Below are positions 35,901-58,432 of a stretch of 64,000 nt of DNA, piece after piece (position 1 is the first letter of the stretch; each line of letters begins with the position of its first letter). Below the pieces are notes generated by a model. That model made no database searches, was not told the DNA's origin, and saw only the letters and a program-made list of their open reading frames with translations. Location of the stretch: assembly GCF_049306965.1 (NCBI RefSeq), contig NC_133176.1, positions 48,888,501-48,952,500 of the forward strand. Reading direction: 5' to 3'. The DNA is from Danio rerio. Its lineage: Eukaryota; Chordata; Actinopteri; Cypriniformes; Danionidae. Made by a program: the position numbers and the translations under genes.

Positions 35901-38210
35901 GCTGATTATGAGAACTGATTGTTTGCTAATCAGTTATTCTACCCAGATCTTAATATGTTTCCTTTGTAGGAGATAAGGATCTATGCATATTCACTTTGCC
36001 TGTGATTGCTCAGAAAGTTTTAGGTCATCTGTGCATATATCATTTAGAGGAGAGAATATTAGGCACCCTCGGTTTTGAAAGGAAACATTCTTGTATATAT
36101 TTTAAAGACGTTTTCACAGTAGCACTTTTGATGCCAACATCAGTAGGTTCATACTGCTACTGTGAACAACAGGTGCACACCTTGATAACCACGAGTTCAC
36201 CTGTAAAGAGTTTAAAACAGTTTACATGAACTTTGATAAGGTCCACTTCTAATGTGAAAGCAATCGTACCAAATAATGGAACCAGTGTATTTATGCATTT
36301 ACTAACTTTCTTTTTGACATGCATAACTGATGCCCTGCTAGAAGAAATTAAAAACTTGCATTATGTTACATTCATGATATATAGGTGCAACTATCTCTGT
36401 TACGAGTGCGTAAACGAAGGTACAGTGACATTCATTCATTTTCTTGTCGGCTTAGTCCCTTTATTAATCTGGGGTCGCCACAGCGGAATGAACCGCCAAC
36501 TTTTTCAGCAAGTTTTTACGCAGCGGATGCCCTTCCAGCCACAACCCATCTCTGGGAAACATTCACACACACACTCATACACTACGGACAATTTAGCCTA
36601 CCCAATTCACCTGTACCGCATGTCTTTGGACTGTGGGGGAAACCGGAGCACCCGGAGGAAACCCATGCGAAGCCAGGGAGAACATGCAAACTCCACACAG
36701 AAATGCCAACTGAGCCAAGGTTCGAACCAGCGACCTTCTTACTGTGAGGCGACAGCACTTCCTACTGCGCTATACTGCCTCGCCCGTGCCAAATGCAGTT
36801 TTATATAATCAAATGGACAGACAGACAGGCAAAGTCAACAGGAACAAACAGTACAACATGGATAATTCAACCAAGAAATCCAGACAGACAGGCAATGGTC
36901 AGGGCAGGCAGAAAACAGTTTTAAAACAGTCCAAAATCAAAACACAAGTAAATATCAAAAACAAGAACAGGAAAACCACTGCATGATGCACACTAACAGT
37001 GATACAAGACTGAGCAAAGATGTGTTTGAAATTGAGGTGTATATATAGTCCTGGTAATCAGTCCCCATGAGCTTTAGCGGTGTATGTAATCAGTGGTGAT
37101 CACTGGTGGTGATCACTGGTGTGTGTAAAGTGCATGATGTAATATGTAGTCCGGTTCAGTGGCAGATGTGATGTCAATCACCGCAGACTGGTCAACAATT
37201 GAAAAGGGGGAAGTGGGTTGCTAGGCGACCATCAACCGCTTTTTCAGAGGATGACAAGCTGACAAATCACTCTCACTCTGATACACTGTTTATTTATGGA
37301 AAGCACTGCAGTGTTTGTGTGTTCAGTGATTTTCTGAGGTTATTAGTCTACCGAAATGTGTATATTCCATACAAGCTGAAGCTGATCAGTCAATTCTTGT
37401 AACGTGACTTGCAGTGCACTTGCAGATTTCATTCAACTGGGAGCGTCTGGAAGGCGCGAGCAATCCGCACACCTCCTTTGGAAATAACGAACTTGTGCAA
37501 ACTCTAGAAAAGACACCATATGCGAAAGCGAAACTACCAATGAAAACTAAAGTTTAAACTTGAGGCACACAAGCAGTTTCCAGCTCTTTTGGGTCTATGA
37601 TAGTAATGTCGTTACCTTGCAACAGTTGTCACTGTGATGACACAAACATACCAGGGTTCAGAACTAAAAACCCACAGTGTGAACAGTCCAGCAGGTGCAT
37701 GCGGAAATGGTAGTCAACTAAACTTAGATGCGAACCATGCACTCCAACCAAATGTGAAAGCAGCCTAAATAAGCTATTAGTATTTCCCGAATTGTCACCA
37801 TGTGAGGGGATCTGATGGTCTCAAAGTTTGAAAACCAATTAATTGAGAAAAGCATACCTGCTCGAAGAAGAATGTAACTGGTTCTGATTATCCAGGCTGA
37901 AGGGAGGGATGTGGATGGGCTTTTTTAAGACGATCGATGGCGAGAGAGGTGCAGGACTGGGGGAGACTCTAGTGGGTGAGTCACATGTGGGACATGGAGA
38001 CAAACGAACAGGAGAGTAAGAAGAAATATATTGAGAGGATGGACTGAGACGAGACGGAGAAGTGGATGAAGGTGAGGGATGAGAGGGAGAAGAGGGTGAG
38101 AGATGAGAAGGGGAACCAAGACATGGAGAAAGTGTCGCTGAGGACAAAGAGGCTAGTGGAGATCCTGTAGGTAAGGCATTTACAGTTGAATTAGACTCCC
38201 TTGGGTTCAT
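32999..38210 (-). CDS. Uncharacterised Ser/Pro/Asn-rich protein, two coding exons
   Basis: Exon 38210-37858 (117 codons plus two bases) ends at donor AGCAG/GTATGC. Exon 34670-32999 begins after acceptor TTTTCTACAG and has 557 codons including the stop. The junction AG/C rebuilds Ser and keeps frame, predicting about 674 residues. An open frame of 1.67 kb in such AT-rich DNA is unlikely by chance. Residues 18-100 are a Ser/Pro tract with many SP sites (possible phosphorylation targets); the rest is polar and basic with few hydrophobic runs, probably disordered. I see no membrane segment, signal peptide or known domain, and do not recognise the family. The stop abuts an AATAAA at 32998-32993. 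A strong alternative donor, ACAG/GTGAGTGG at 33058/33057, would remove the last 18 residues and imply further exons. The intron holds two SINEs. It lies between sept3 and smim45, same strand. Confidence 0.7.
35296..35652 (-). mobile_element. DANA-type SINE, full length, in the intron of the unknown gene
   Basis: Runs from the TCATTCATCCATTCATTTTC tail through GTCGCCACAGCGG, GGGGGAAACCGGAGCACCCG and TTCGAACCAGCGATCC to the head complement CTGCGCCACTGCCTCGCC. Minus orientation. Confidence 0.93.
36428..36785 (-). mobile_element. DANA-type SINE, full length, second copy in the same intron
   Basis: Very similar in order and sequence to the copy at 35296-35652, with the shared motifs TTTTCTTGTCGGCTTAGT and CACTACGGACAATTTAGCCT. 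The two look like the same subfamily. Minus orientation. Confidence 0.93.
37310..37780. repeat. Dispersed repeat related to 21775-22190
   Basis: TCTGAGGTTATTAGTCTACC, TGTATATTCCATACAA and TTGCAGTGCACTTGCAG parallel the segment left of the hairpin at 21890. The hairpin itself is not present here. Borders are uncertain. Confidence 0.45.
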
Positions 38211-38378
38211 TGCAGGTTAAGATGCAGCCTATAAAGTGTCATGAAAATGTTTGAGCATGCAACACAAATTACAAAATCTATTTTAAAGCCAAAACGTCCA
38301 CTGTAGATCGAGTATTTGATTCTATCAGTGGCATACAGTAAATGCATTAAATTCTGCAAAAATATATTACTGACCTGT

Positions 38379-38540
38379 GATCCTGCGGTCTGTTTACTAG
38401 CAGAGAGAAGCGAGGGAATGAAGGGGGACGAGTGTGTCAGGAAATGGTGGGTACTAGACTTACATTCCCTCCATTCTTCTCATCTGAAGCTGCACTGTCT
38501 CATTCACCCACTCTCTTCACGTCGGGCTCTCTAAATGGCA
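38379..38540 (-). promoter_or_regulatory. Candidate 5' noncoding exon of the unknown gene
   Basis: On the minus strand GGATCACAG is followed by donor GTCAGTAAT at 38378. A matching acceptor, TTTATAG, lies just before 38228, in front of the ATG at 38210. The interval is purine-rich without an ORF. Start site not visible. Confidence 0.35.
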
Positions 38541-40080
38541 GAATTTGTGAAACTCCCAAATCAAGCAGAGAAGAAAACATTTCTGCAGCAGTTTGTGTTT
38601 AATATATTTTCATTGAAAGAAAACAACACGCTACATGTGATGGTGCAATTATCCACTTTATTTTGAATGGAGTTATGATGCATGATCGTCTAAACCATGG
38701 TTTTTGTCCCACATTTTTAAAAAGAAATGTATCACTATTGGCATTTGTGTAAATCTAGACATCTCAGACCAAAAATGAATGTAACTGACACAAAACTATC
38801 GACACGCAAATACACATATAGGTCTCACATAAGAACATAACCCCATGAGTAAGACTATTGTGAGCTATTTTTGTTCTTTAGTTTATTAAAGACATTGCAA
38901 AGTCAAAACATCTAAATCACACATCCAAATTTGAATTGCTATTTATAAAATGCACATACTTTTGAAATATGGCAGACTTTTATATCAGCATTCGGTAAAT
39001 CAGCATTGGTAAGCATTTCCAATATGGTTTACTCTCAAATTCACAGTATGTGCATCCCGAAACATTGCTTTTCCAGGTTTTTCAGGCATGTTCTAAAATG
39101 CGAGCCTGAACATGACCATCATGACCTGGAAATGTTTCCTCTTGTTGGTTCATTGGATGTAATGTGTTTTCAACACAATACCTCCTTCACACAAATGTCA
39201 CAGTTGTTCCTCCAGTTTGGCCAAATGTCACCAAAATTTACTCCGACGTTGACTTGAGTGGGACGTTATGTGGGAAATGACAGTGTATAGCTGTTTTATG
39301 CCATGCTATGATTTGAATAAAACAGAAATAATGGTTAAATAATTGCTACTATTCATAACAACATTAATATGAATCATTGGAGATGCACTGGGATTTCTGA
39401 ACACATTTAGCCAATCTGCCAAACATAAAAGCTGATTTGTGCACACAGCATTGTTACTCTAAGTTACAACATGTAGCATTCAACAACTTTCCAGATATCT
39501 TGAGGGAAGAGTTAATGACCATATGCATGGATGACCTTTTTTTACAATCTTTTGATCTGTTATTGTGAAGTAAGCTTGCATAATTGACATTTAAATGAAA
39601 AGGAGTTAATGGATAACAATACAGAGAGCTGCAGATTCCATTTCTGCACTGATACCAGCAAAACTGTAACTGTACTGTGTGGGTTTGTGAAAGAATAAGG
39701 ATCTCCTGTAATAGCTCCATAATATGGAAGCAACATAGCAATTTTAAATGGCAAAGTTCCAATTCCATCTGGCTGTGCCATTTCAGAAATTATACAGTTT
39801 GAGAATTAGGTCAGTATGCTTTTTTTTGTGGCTGTTTTGAACACATTTAACTATTCATGAGCATTTACACTATTACACTATAGAGACAAATGCTTGTTTG
39901 AAGTGGACAAGCTTTACATCTGAATATAATGTCATCCATATATGACAAAATACACATAAATCCTTCTTAATAGCAGATGTAAAAAGGGCTACACATTTAT
40001 CCAAATTCTATGACCAAATTGAAATGATCTGGTTTTGGATAAATAATTTTCTTTATAATTTTGGTTTCAGCATACATGCA

Positions 40081-40119
<39 letters not shown>

Positions 40120-41572
40120 ATCAATGAATGAAAAAAATCAGGGCATCACTATTATATTAATATAATACTTTACAATATTATATTCAGTATATTCAACTGA
40201 AATGGAATGTTCAGAAGGGGGTGCAATTTTATTTTATTTTTATATCCTCTCATCTTTGGGCCTGGGACAAGCTAACGCCAAACAACTAGCACCAGCGAAA
40301 CCAACCCAGGCTAATTGCGGATAGGTACCCAAGTACGTACCCAATTCTACATTTCTGGGGACAACAAAGCATGTGACCGAAGACCTTTGCAAAAACTGTC
40401 TGCTTGCAGTATTTGCAAATCCACCAGAGGTCGCTGTGTACACTTTTTATTGATCTAAAATTTCTCTCGAGCATTCTCTTCTCGGATAAACCCACCAGAG
40501 GGTGCAATATACACTTCAGCCGACCAGGCCAGCTTACTGTCAATTGACTGACTGACCAACCAAACGACCCACCCACCCCCAACCGATAGTGTTTTAAAAA
40601 CAATCTAGGAAACGAAAAGGTGTTGCGGTCATGTAATTTAACCACATTTTCAGCCTGTTGTTTATTTATTTATTTTTTGCTTTTGTTTTACCTGGTTTCT
40701 GGAACCGATCTTCACCCGACTCAAACCCCGTCATCACAGTCAACTCCACTTCGCTTCTGAAGGCTGCCAATTTATGCACCAAACTACTGGGCAAACAGTC
40801 AGCAGGTATAGCGCAAAAAGGAAAAAAACGGCAAAGGCATCAAACCTCTCCATAGCGTTCACTTTAAAGCCAGACGTACCTTCGGCTACATAACTCAAGC
40901 TCTCCAGAAATGTAGACAGGGGTATCTATCCACAATGAGCCTGTGTTGAACGAAACTCAACTGTGTTGTCGCTTCATGTTGGATCGCGTCTGGACCAAAA
41001 AGCTGTGCATGAACACATCAAACGGACTAAAGTAGACTGATACAAGAGCACACACACTATATGCATCTCCAACACTCGCAGCAAACTAACAGTTGGAGGG
41101 GCGTGGCTAAGCATATTAAGCCATCAAACTGATGTCATCAGACTGCCGTTCCAGAGCAGAAGCAAATGAACAGATTTTGATTAAAGATTACCGATTTTTT
41201 TTCCAGTGCTCGAAAATAATTGTTCACCTTAAGACTAAAAATGTGTGCTAGCAAAATCAACATTGTGCTTACTTATTTAATGCAGACTTAAAATATATCA
41301 ATATGACTAATCTGTAGTCACTTTTTGAGTTTTTAAGCTCCTATTTGAAAACCACTGCAATGTGGTTAGCCTTGAAACAGTCGGAAGATACCGCTAACCT
41401 TTTTTACAACTTTAAATGCAAACAGTAATCATAAAAATATAATCGAGTTTTTAACAGTATTAAACCATTTTCCCATTGGAGGTCATTGTTTATAAATTAA
41501 AAACAATGAAAAGACAATGAATGGTTTCTGACAAAGTGGCATGGTCTGGCACAAATGTCCACAAGGGTGTCA
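38541..41572. other. Intergenic between the unknown gene and smim45
   Basis: No gene is supported. It contains an (AAAT)n tract at about 40081-40122. The segment 40240-41110 looks like a transposon body: it shares GCCAAACAACTA and (C/T)TGGAC(C/T)AAAAAGCTG with 22240-22350 in the sept3 intron. Inverted ends were not resolved. Confidence 0.4.
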
Positions 41573-41779
41573 TCATAACAGAGCGTTGCTGTCGTCATCT
41601 CTGCCGTGTGCTTGCCTTATAGGAGCCAACGGCTGGTGCCTCAGTGACTTGTTGCTCCATTTGTGGGCGTCCTGTAGACCCGGCTCCAGAAAATACAGAC
41701 ATGCTCCAAATCCAGCCAAGACCAGGACAGAGATCAGCAGATAGACAGGCACGAACCAGTCCAGAAACATCCAGGGCAT
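41573..41779 (-). CDS. smim45: SMIM45-like small integral membrane protein, 68 residues
   Basis: A single coding exon encodes 68 residues, the same length as I recall for human SMIM45. It starts MPWMFLDWFVPVYLLISVLV, and a single hydrophobic span covers about residues 9-31. The following EPGLQDAHKW motif closely matches the human protein as I remember it (EPGLQEAHKW); the cytosolic or lumenal tail is basic then acidic. The ATG lies eight bases after an acceptor (ACTTTTTTAG), which favours it over the 50-codon upstream extension in the same frame. A noncoding exon probably ends at 42017 with donor CTGCAG/GTATGT. The molecular role is unknown. Human SMIM45 also lies near SEPTIN3 at 22q13.2, supporting orthology. 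The gene is easily missed because of its size. Confidence 0.85.
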   Translation of the reverse strand: MPWMFLDWFVPVYLLISVLVLAGFGACLYFLEPGLQDAHKWSNKSLRHQPLAPIRQAHGRDDDSNALL

Positions 41780-42016
41780 TGTGTCCTCTAAAAAAGTACA
41801 GCATAAAAGACAGCAGAACAGTTTTCTGAATATAGTGAGGACGAAGCAATGCACTGCAGCAAATGAAACATTGCATGAGTCATGTCGAAATGTGTCACAC
41901 ATTCTTAACAATACAGAAGGTTTTCCCACAATATTCCTAATTTAGTACTTTAAGTATAGAGTAAATGTATGAAACAGCTCTGCACATGCACACATGGATC
42001 ATGTCTCTCCACATAC

Positions 42017-42110
42017 CTGCAGTCTGTCTTTGATCCCCTGTGATCTGGCACTGCAGTTTAGGGTTTAGTCAAACCCAAGCCGAGTAGAAAGAATGGTCTC
42101 TTGTTAATGA
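42017..42110 (-). other. smim45: Candidate 5' UTR exon of smim45
   Basis: On the minus strand, GACAGACTGCAG is followed by the consensus donor GTATGTGG at 42016. It lies about 230 bases upstream of the acceptor that precedes the smim45 ATG. The upstream border is not determined. Confidence 0.45.
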
Positions 42111-42644
42111 TGAATAGTGAAGTTAATGATGTAGCCCGACCAACAAATGTGCGTTTTGGTCTTGTTGTATGCGATGGAATGAGGGCTTTTTTTCGCACCC
42201 TTGCTCCTCGGTTCTCCTTGTCAAAGCTATGTTGGGAGGGGAGGGGGGGTAACCATGGAGATGCCTGTGACGAGGAGAGCCGAACTTACATAATTTTTTT
42301 TTTTAGTAACCCTTTTTTTTCATTCCTGCTCCTGCATTCCTGGTCATTTCAAAGCATAACAGCAGGACACTCAGCAAAAAACATATCTACATACATAAAT
42401 ACAGCTACAAAAAAATTAGGAAATCACTTAAAAAAATAAAAGGGTTTCTCTATTAATTAAATTTTTTGTTTCATTCTGTGAACTGATTTTCTCCAAATCT
42501 GCAATTTAAAGGTTGTCGTGTAGAGCATTACTTGCATTTACATTTAGCAGGCACTGTTGTCTAAAGCGACTTACAATTAAGGAGGCATTCGGCGATTCAA
42601 CAAGAAGAGGCAATACACACAAGTGATAGTTATACACAGTAAAT

Positions 42645-42789
42645 TGTTTGAAACTGGAGCACCTGGAGGAAACCCACGCGAACACAGGGAGAACTTGCAA
42701 ACTTCATGCGAACTCGCTTAGCTGGGACTCGAACATGCAACTTTCTTGCTGTGAGGTGATAGTGTTAACCACTGAGCCACCGTGCCACC
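42645..42789 (-). mobile_element. DANA-type SINE fragment
   Basis: Head-proximal half in minus orientation: CTGGAGGAAACCCACGCGAA, GGGACTCGAACATGCAAC, CCACTGAGCCACCGTGCCACC (given in parts). The tail half is missing. Confidence 0.88.
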
Positions 42790-42829
42790 AAAATAATGTA
42801 TCGAACAAATATAAATTATATAAACATGA

Positions 42830-43455
42830 ACACTCACCGGCCACTTTATTAGATACACCTTACTAGTACTGGGTTGGACCCTCTTTTGCCTTCAGAACTG
42901 CCTTAATCCTTCATGGCATAGATTCAGGAAACATCTGGAAATATTCCTCAGAGATATTGGTTCATATTGACATGATAGCATCACACGGTTGCTGCAGATT
43001 CTGCTGCACATCCATGATGCGAATCTCCCGTTCCACGACTGGTTATTTGAGTTACTGTTGCTTTTCTATTGGCTGGAACCAGTCTGACTATTCTCCTCTG
43101 ACCTCTGGCATCAACAAGGCATTTGCGCCCACAGAACTGCCGCTCACTGGATATTTTCTCTTTTTCAAACCATTCTCTGTAAACCCTAGAGATGGTTGTG
43201 TGTGAAAATCCTAGTAGATCAGTAGTTTCTGAAATACTCAGACAAGCCTGTCTGATACCAACAACTATGCCACATTCAAAGTCACTTAAATCACCTTTCT
43301 TCCCCATTCAGATGCTCAGTTTGAACTGCAGCAGATCGTCTTGACCATGTCTACATGCCTAAATGCATCAAATTGCTGCCATGTGATTGGCTGGTGAGAA
43401 ATTTGCGTTATCAAGCAGTTAGACAGGTGTACCTAATAAAGTGGCCGGTGAGTGT
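42830..43455. mobile_element. Tc1-like transposon, internally deleted, copy 1
   Basis: The ends ACACTCACCGGCCACTTTAT are exact inverted repeats that continue to TAGGTACACC-like sequence. The 0.63 kb element keeps the start of a transposase gene (see 42981-43307) but is far too short for the full enzyme. A related copy lies at 61890-62430. Confidence 0.9.
42981..43307 (-). pseudogene. Tc1-like transposase, N-terminal remnant
   Basis: The ORF begins MGKKGDLSDFECGIVVGIRQ and goes on to LGFSHTTISRVYREW and CGRKCLVDARGQRRIVRL, typical of the paired helix-turn-helix DNA-binding part of Tc1-family transposases. It stops after about 108 residues, while the full protein is about 340. The DDE catalytic domain is absent because of the internal deletion, so it cannot be an active enzyme. 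It could at most make a DNA-binding fragment. Confidence 0.88.
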
Positions 43456-44002
43456 ATAGGATGTTAAGTCAAAAAGAACCAAAATACCTTGGTCATCAGC
43501 ATTCTTTGAAAATAACTTATTTTCTATTCAAGACAAAGTACAGGTATAAAACAACATCAATTGTCATTTTCAGGTTGACTTTGCCTTGAGTATCTCCTTT
43601 TGTGGTCTGCATAATGAAGAAAATCAAGCAGGATATATTAATATGATAAATGATTGCAGAAGTAAATATTTGAGGAACTATCTCTTTAAGATAAATGACA
43701 CTTTCCAGAATAATCTTCCCCATCCATGCACACGCACACACACAGGAGCTGCCGTCTTCCTCAGACTCTTACTAGCTCGAGGTGAGCAATGCTTGGCTGA
43801 ATAAGCATAAAGCAGACGCACACATGAACAATCTCAACCTAACTGCACACATTTACACAGCTGTTGGTCTTCAAAGTACCCTGCTGTTGATAGTCTCAAA
43901 TGTCAGGCAGAATTGAGCAGCACTGACCTACATATGAGCAGAAGGCAAACGCAAGATCTGCAGATTTCAGCAGAGCCTGAAGGAAATCAATCAAACACAC
44001 AC

Positions 44003-44180
44003 ACACAATTTATCCAATTCCCCTACAACGCATGTCTTTGGACTGTGGAGGAAGCAGGAGCACTCAGAGGAAACCCACGCCAACAAGAGGAGAACATACA
44101 AGCTCCACACAGAAATGCCAACTGACACAGATAGGACTCGAACCAGCGACTTTCTTGCTGTGAGGTGACAGATCTAACCA
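44003..44180 (-). mobile_element. DANA-type SINE fragment
   Basis: Contains CGCATGTCTTTGGACTGTGG, AGGAAACCCACGCCAACA and GGACTCGAACCAGCGAC. Head-side half of the element in minus orientation. Lies just downstream of serhl. Confidence 0.88.
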
Positions 44181-44690
44181 ATTTTTGTAACATAACAAAA
44201 CAATAACAGCAAAAGTGAACAGACTGTTAATGTTTAATAACATTAATAGACATTCCACAAATTTCCTCTTGAATGTATTGCATACAGCTCGAGTAATCCA
44301 TAAAAAATGACCTTTTTTTGAAGTTTATGAAGACGATGATTAATGTATGTCAGCAGCATTTAATTATTTTAAATATAAAGAGGCTACTTGAATCAAAGAT
44401 ATTAATGCTGACGTTTATAGAGAAGCCAAAATATTAATCTCAAAAGTTTCAAAACAATATATTCAGCGAGTTTAACTCCAATCACACCACAAAAAAAGCA
44501 CCATGATGTCTTAAAACTGGAAGATGCAAGATAAGTGCAAAACATGGCATTTGTTCATAATAGCTATTATAAAAACCTTCTGTAATATGAGAAAATACAT
44601 GTGAGGTTTGTTATAGATTTAAAAACAAATCTCAAAAAGCAGAGTTAAGAGTGTGAGTATTTAGTATATGTATGGATGTGTGTGTGTGTG
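44181..44690. other. Probable serhl 3' UTR and flank
   Basis: Directly follows the serhl stop on the minus strand. AT-rich, without a repeat end that I recognise. A minus-strand ATTAAA lies near 44359; no AATAAA was seen. Confidence 0.3.
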
Positions 44691-56311
<11,621 letters not shown>

Positions 56312-56612
56312 TCTCACACTTATGAATTGCAGTTTAAACCCCCTTTCAAATCAAAGAAAATGGAAAATTATACCTTCTCAAAGTTTGAAAGGTAACCTTG
56401 TTTACACCTTATTCATTTGACATGACAATTCACGTGACATGACAATTCATTTTTGACAGATTCTTCACAGATGCAAAGCAGATGTGCAATAAATAACACA
56501 AATTCCGATACCGTTAAACTCATAAAGTGTTTTAGAATATTTATGTAAAATAGAAGTATTCAACAACACTTTAATGGCATAGTTCTGTTCACAAAATGAA
56601 TTAAAAACTTAC

Positions 56613-56680
56613 GTCGAGGGATACAAATCGCCTGCTCTTGAAGTTCACCATATAGTGTGAGCTAAACGTATCCTGACAGA
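56613..56680 (-). other. serhl: Candidate upstream exon of serhl
   Basis: On the minus strand an ATG at 56651 opens 13 codons (MVNFKSRRFVSLD) that run in phase into the strong donor GTAAGTTTT at 56612. The acceptor before the serhl exon at 56311 is unclear. It could be an alternative first exon or 5' UTR. Confidence 0.35.
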
Positions 56681-56878
56681 GCAATTTTTCATAATACAAG
56701 TTGTTGCCGGTGAACAATGAATGCTCTATAAATATACAATTTTAAAATATTTCTGAAAATAGTTGACACATTGCAGTTAAGATTTCATTTGTTAACATTA
56801 GGTATATACGTTGCTGTATTTTTAACAACAATAACAACAACAACAACAAAACTATTAAAATTAACACTTGTATCTGTT

Positions 56879-57392
56879 TAGGGGCGGACTTAGTAATTTT
56901 GGTGCCCTAAGGAATTTCAACCCATGGGGCCCAAAAGTTTGCACTTTAATTTATTCTTAATTGATTTATTTAGCTTTTTTTCTCATATCACTCTTATATC
57001 TTCGTTTCTATTTTTAGTTTTAATGCAAAATAATAATAACACCATGTAAAGCATCTTGCAAAATTGAAAATGATTTGGTTTCTTATAATAAATTCACAAC
57101 TAACATAACATTAACTATTTTTTATAGTTTTAAGTACGTTTTAATAGTTTTTTATGAAATGTTTTTAAAAAAAAAATTAATTACGCTTTTTAAAACTAAA
57201 TCTTTACCTAATCTGACTGCTGGACTGCTCCACATTTAGGCAGAAGTAATAAAATTAAGCTTTTATTTTTTAGATCCTTGTCATACAAAATATGATGTTA
57301 TATATAATTTAAAGGTATAATTTATACTTCCAGATATTTATTTGGGGGCCCTAAGCAGCCAGTTAACTTGCTTATTGGTAAAACCGCCCCTG
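56879..57392. mobile_element. Non-autonomous DNA element, CAGGGG(T/C)GGA family, copy 2
   Basis: Begins AGGGGCGGACTTAG and ends, from the opposite strand, CAGGGGCGGTTTTACC. Shares ATGGGGCCCAAAAGTTT-like sequence, CACCATGTAAAGCATCTTG and GGGCCCTAAGCAGCC with the copy at 26234-26728. It lies between the divergent genes serhl and trappc5. Confidence 0.78.
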
Positions 57393-57639
57393 CATATGTT
57401 AAGGCTGTTTATGAATCTGAACTTACTTGATCTATCAATGAACTTACAATGAAGTTACCAAACATTAATAATACAATTATTAATTAATGACATTATTATT
57501 ATTATTATTATTTTTTAAAATGGTAATTCATTAATCTAAAAATTATATTTATGTTAATTAATTGCATCAACTAACTCAAAATAAGCATGAAACGTTATTT
57601 TTAAACTTTCATACAAGACTTTTATATTGAAAAATATGT

Positions 57640-57709
57640 TGTCGCTAGGCTAAAGTGTGGGTTTACTAATCGTGGCTTCACGCATCCGGAACTGAAACCC
57701 AAAACATCA
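57640..57709 (+). promoter_or_regulatory. trappc5: Candidate noncoding first exon of trappc5
   Basis: CGCATCCGGAACTGAAACCC and AAAACATCAG precede a donor GTAACGTTATG at 57710. The partner acceptor TTTGTATTGCAG lies at 57961-57972, in front of the coding exon. CCGGAA is an ETS-type promoter motif, common at housekeeping genes. The start site is an inference. Confidence 0.5.
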
Positions 57710-58029
57710 GGTAACGTTATGCTTTAATCGGTAATGTAATGTGCTATTGCTACCATACCTGCTGTATCACATCATATGATTTCCATACAGAATGTTACAC
57801 GTTAAGCTAATAATAGTAAGCACGTATAAGTATATTCACAGAACCCCATAATGCAACGACACGATAAGCTTAATGAATGACTCTCTGGGTGGACTGACAG
57901 TTCAGGTTTGTACACTGTTTTCTGAAAACAATAATATACTAATTAAAAGTCAAAGCTATATTTGTATTGCAGGTCTCAGGCACCTTCATTCTTGAATTCG
58001 GATTGTGATTCGTATCTGGAGTGCACGGA

Positions 58030-58356
58030 ATGGAGGTCCGCTTCACGCGAGGCAAATCGGCGATCCTGGAGCGCTCCCTGACGCGGCCAAAGACGGAGGT
58101 GAGCGTGAGTGCGTTCGCCCTGCTGTTCTCCGAGATGGTGCAGTACTGCCAGAGCCGAGTCTACTCCGTGTCCGAGCTCCAGGCCCGACTGGCAGACATG
58201 GGCCAAGGTGTCGGAGCCAGCCTGCTGGATGTGCTTGTGATGAGGGAGAAAAACGGGAAGAGGGAAACCAAAGTATTAAACATACTTCTCTTCATTAAGG
58301 TATTATATCTTTGTAAATTGTTGACAGATTGTCTGTTGTTCTCCCTGAACGACGTC

Positions 58357-58432
<76 letters not shown>

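Noticed and set aside
35092-36808. ORFs of 100-217 codons on the plus strand in the intron of the unknown gene
   Set aside because: They run through the two DANA SINE copies, which explains their repeated peptide strings. They are not host genes.
37839-37857. Extension of the first exon of the unknown gene to the stop at 37839
   Set aside because: The donor AGCAG/GTATGC at 37858 and the in-phase acceptor at 34670 explain the frame better than a short single-exon protein of 123 residues.
41780-41929. 50-codon upstream extension of smim45 in the same frame
   Set aside because: An acceptor lies just before the family-like start and the 68-residue length matches the human protein; the extension is intronic.
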